From Acidobacteriota bacterium (GTDB taxonomy: Bacteria > Acidobacteriota > Thermoanaerobaculia > Multivoradales > UBA5704): a stretch of 15,240 bases of DNA. The stretch covers positions 1 through 15,240 of the forward strand of contig QHVW01000334.1 in NCBI GenBank assembly GCA_003223675.1, written 5' to 3'. The notes beneath the pieces were generated by a model. That model had not been told where the DNA came from. It ran no database searches and saw only the letters and a program-made list of their open reading frames with translations. A program made the translations under genes and the position numbers. This document shows positions 13,045 to 15,240 of this stretch, piece by piece; position 1 is the first letter of the stretch; every line of letters starts with the position of its first letter.

Positions 13045-15240
13045 CTAGCGCGCCGCCGGAGGCCTCCAAATCCCCCGCCCCCCCTCGTACCACTCCAGCG
13101 GGTGGACCAGCTTGATCGACCGCTGGCCGTCGCGCAGCTCGATCCCCGCGGCCAGGCGGCCGTAGCGGACGAAGAGGTCCCCCCAGCGGCGGGTCTTCGA
13201 GAAATCCATCCGAGTGCGGATCTCCAGGGGGCCGCCGGTGGCCTGGAGGGACTCCACCTCCACGGCGCCGTTGCCCAGCCGCACGGCGCCCCGGGCGGTG
13301 ACGTTCTCGACGTTCAGCGCGTCGTTGAACCAGCGCAGGAAGCGGCTGCGCTCGGAGAACAGGGCGAGGAGGGGGCCCGAATTCTTCATGTCGACCTTCC
13401 CCTCGCCGCGCAGCGAGAGGGGGGTGCCCCAGACGATCGAGCCGCCGTTGAGCTCGGCGCGGGCCCACCAGCTGGGGAGCTCCTCCTCATTCTTCGATTC
13501 CACGTTCCGGTAGGAGATGTCCGCCAGCTCCAGGCGCGTCCCCTTGAGATCGAATTTGCGGTTGGCGAGGTCGGGGCTGGCGAGCGGCGCGCGCAGGGCG
13601 AGACGGCCGGCGATCTCGAGATTCTGAAAGCGGACCCGCGCGGCGTCCGAGGTGAGCAGGGCCGACCCCCGCGTCCGGTTGGTGGCGGTGGAGGCTTCGA
13701 GGTGGAGGCGCGCGCGGCCGCGGCCGGAGACGATCCAGAGTCCCCCCTCCTTGGGCAGCAGGGCGTCGTAGACCGTGAGGTCCGGCACCTCGGCGTCCGG
13801 CAGGTCGAGCGTGGCGTTGAAGTCGGGCACCGGTCCGGTGAGGTCGAGGGCGGCGGGGATCACGGCGCTGAATAGAAGTCCCTGGCCGCGGAGGTAGTCG
13901 GGCCACCCCTTCTGCCGCAGGTCCTCGAAGACGAAGCGGTTGAAGCGCACCCGCAGCGCCGTCTGGACGGCGGCGCCTTCCTGGGCCACGGCGACGGTGA
14001 CCGTGCCCCGGCCCGTGGCGCGGCTGTCGAACACGGTGGCCTGGACGGGCGAGGCCTCCACCGCGATCCGGCTGCCGGCGACGAGCCGGCCGTGATCGAT
14101 GCGCACGTCCGCGCTCAGGCCCCCCTTCCCTTCGAGCGCCAGCCAGGGGGTCTTCTTGAGGTAGTCGCGGAGGAAGCCCAGGGAATTGATGGGCGCCCGC
14201 ACGCCGGCCGTGCCGCTGACGTAGCGGAGGAAGTCGGGCCCGGTGGTCTGCCCCAGAATGGAGGGATCGACCTGTGTCTCCACACGCACCGAGAGGGACC
14301 GCGTGATCGTCTCGCCGCCGGCGTCGAAGCGGCCGTCGGGCATGACGAAGGCGGCGCGCCGGACGGCGAGGGTGCCGTCCGGCAGGTAGGAGAACGTGGC
14401 CTCGGCCTGGGCCTCGCCGGCGAGGCGGTAGTCGCCGAGGGCCACCTCCCGGATGCCGGTGAGGCGGCCGCCGGCGATCCGCACGGTCCACGGCGGGCTC
14501 GCCTCGCCGGAAGGCGGTTTGGGCTTCTCCAGGTTGAGGCGGGCCGAGACGCCGTCCGCCCGCAATCCGTCGACGGCGATCCGCCGGTTCAGGAAGCCGG
14601 CGAGGTCGACCCGGCCGGCGGCGTGGTCGAGGGTGGCGCGCAGGGTGGCCCGGCTGCCGGGGGCCTCGATCTGGACCCCCGAGGCGCGCACGTCGCTCGA
14701 CAGCGGGAGCTGGATCGGCGGCTTGTCCGGGTCCTTGAGATCGCGCGCGGTCTCGAAAATCTTACTGAGCCGGGTCTCCGGGGTAGTGGACATCATATTG
14801 AGCGTGGCGGCCCGGAAGAGCGGCGGATGCCCTTCGACGCGGCCGGCCGCCAGCCTCTTGGCGTCGATCCCTAAGTGGAAGAGAGTGCCTTGCGGGCCGC
14901 GGGTGACCGCCGTGGTGATCGCGAAGGGGGAGCCGCCGTCCACGGCGGGTGCGGTGACGTCGAAGCGGCTCCCCGGCGCCAGCCGTCCCTGCTCGACCCG
15001 CAGATCGGCGATCAATGCTCCCGGCGCCTCATGGCCGGTCCTCACCAGCCCCGAGCTCTCCAGAAAGGGGAGGTCCGGCACCTCGCCCCGTGCCTGGAGC
15101 GTGCCGGAGAGGAAGTCGAACCCCTCCAGCCCAGGATGCTCATGGGGAACATAAGGCCCCAGGCTCGCCGCGGCCTCGATGTGGATCTTGCGGGCGATGG
15201 GATCTTTCCCCATCGCGAGTTGGGCTTCCGGCATCGTGAC
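13045..15240 (-). CDS. Large beta-rich envelope-type protein, possibly AsmA/TamB-like, 5'-partial
   Basis: At least 731 codons, open through the right edge; an ATG at 15234 exists, but the frame continues upstream as V-T, so the true start is probably outside. The visible part is a succession of short alternating strands with many 'GxxRxDxxxxxVDG..' and 'LEGKGGLSADVRIDHGRLVAGS' segments, few Cys and no membrane helix. This is the look of AsmA/TamB/DUF3971-type proteins that bridge the envelope and move lipids. A segment near the middle, LSKIFETARDLKDPDKPPIQL, is distinct. It ends ..WYEGGRGIWRPPAAR and is followed after 20 bases by the acyl carrier gene on the same strand. The family call rests on sequence texture, not a diagnostic motif. 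Confidence 0.8.
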   Translation of the reverse strand, partial: VTMPEAQLAMGKDPIARKIHIEAAASLGPYVPHEHPGLEGFDFLSGTLQARGEVPDLPFLESSGLVRTGHEAPGALIADLRVEQGRLAPGSRFDVTAPAVDGGSPFAITTAVTRGPQGTLFHLGIDAKRLAAGRVEGHPPLFRAATLNMMSTTPETRLSKIFETARDLKDPDKPPIQLPLSSDVRASGVQIEAPGSRATLRATLDHAAGRVDLAGFLNRRIAVDGLRADGVSARLNLEKPKPPSGEASPPWTVRIAGGRLTGIREVALGDYRLAGEAQAEATFSYLPDGTLAVRRAAFVMPDGRFDAGGETITRSLSVRVETQVDPSILGQTTGPDFLRYVSGTAGVRAPINSLGFLRDYLKKTPWLALEGKGGLSADVRIDHGRLVAGSRIAVEASPVQATVFDSRATGRGTVTVAVAQEGAAVQTALRVRFNRFVFEDLRQKGWPDYLRGQGLLFSAVIPAALDLTGPVPDFNATLDLPDAEVPDLTVYDALLPKEGGLWIVSGRGRARLHLEASTATNRTRGSALLTSDAARVRFQNLEIAGRLALRAPLASPDLANRKFDLKGTRLELADISYRNVESKNEEELPSWWARAELNGGSIVWGTPLSLRGEGKVDMKNSGPLLALFSERSRFLRWFNDALNVENVTARGAVRLGNGAVEVESLQATGGPLEIRTRMDFSKTRRWGDLFVRYGRLAAGIELRDGQRSIKLVHPLEWYEGGRGIWRPPAAR

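Noticed and set aside
13025..13468. N-terminal extension of the acyl carrier protein
   Set aside because: The extra residues are Arg/Pro-rich and overlap the 3' end of the upstream gene; the carrier has normal length from ATG 13024.
1..15240. CRISPR arrays, tRNA or rRNA genes, phage attachment sites
   Set aside because: No regularly spaced direct repeats, tRNA-like cloverleaf or rRNA sequence were noticed on reading either strand.

Overview
The window is high-GC DNA. One sample line, 8281-8340, is about 82% G+C by hand count. Coding is dense and gaps are short; no stretch of 300 bases lacks a gene. I see no rRNA, tRNA, CRISPR array, transposase or phage gene. The codon bias and the mix of secreted proteins (Asp-box propeller, signal-peptide metallophosphatase with a beta-rich tail) remind me of Acidobacteriota, perhaps Thermoanaerobaculia. 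That is an impression from remembered families, not a demonstrated placement.

Left part (1-5132), all on the minus strand. From right to left it holds an Asp-box beta-propeller exoprotein broken by a one-base frameshift, an MgtC/SapB-type membrane protein coupled to it, a tandem pair of paralogous secreted Cys-rich proteins, then a MoxR-type AAA+ ATPase followed by the start of a CoxE-like VWA partner. Of the tandem pair, the upstream copy has lost 68 bp and its frame, while the downstream copy is intact. Each copy is followed by the same 11-bp GC hairpin.

Middle (5133-9327). This part holds a possible 65-residue single-pass membrane protein (+), a ParE/RelE-type toxin with its 'addiction module' antitoxin (minus, antitoxin first), a secreted metallophosphoesterase (minus), and a divergent gene of about 630 residues. 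That gene joins an Actinobacteria-style hypothetical N-terminal domain and a long coiled coil to an M14-type zinc carboxypeptidase domain that lacks its usual N-terminal lead-in.

A compositional island (about 9285-11205) contains one AT-richer gene, a membrane-anchored pentapeptide-repeat protein; sampled lines are 40-45% G+C. It is followed by a GNAT acetyltransferase remnant without a usable 5' end. The island edges seem to fall inside both neighbours, as if one foreign segment replaced native DNA.

Right part (11502-15240), minus strand. This is a compact operon of a large beta-rich, AsmA/TamB-like protein (5' end outside the window), an acyl carrier protein and a beta-ketoacyl-ACP synthase with a TTG start coupled to the carrier gene. 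It points to dedicated acyl or polyketide chain synthesis linked to an envelope protein, but the product cannot be named from here.

Three reading frames in 15 kb are disrupted. Two of these fit a single extra G in a GGG run and should be checked against reads before being called biological decay. No complete novel system is evident. The best leads are the coiled-coil/M14 fusion, the AT-rich pentapeptide island and the paired Cys-rich secreted proteins.
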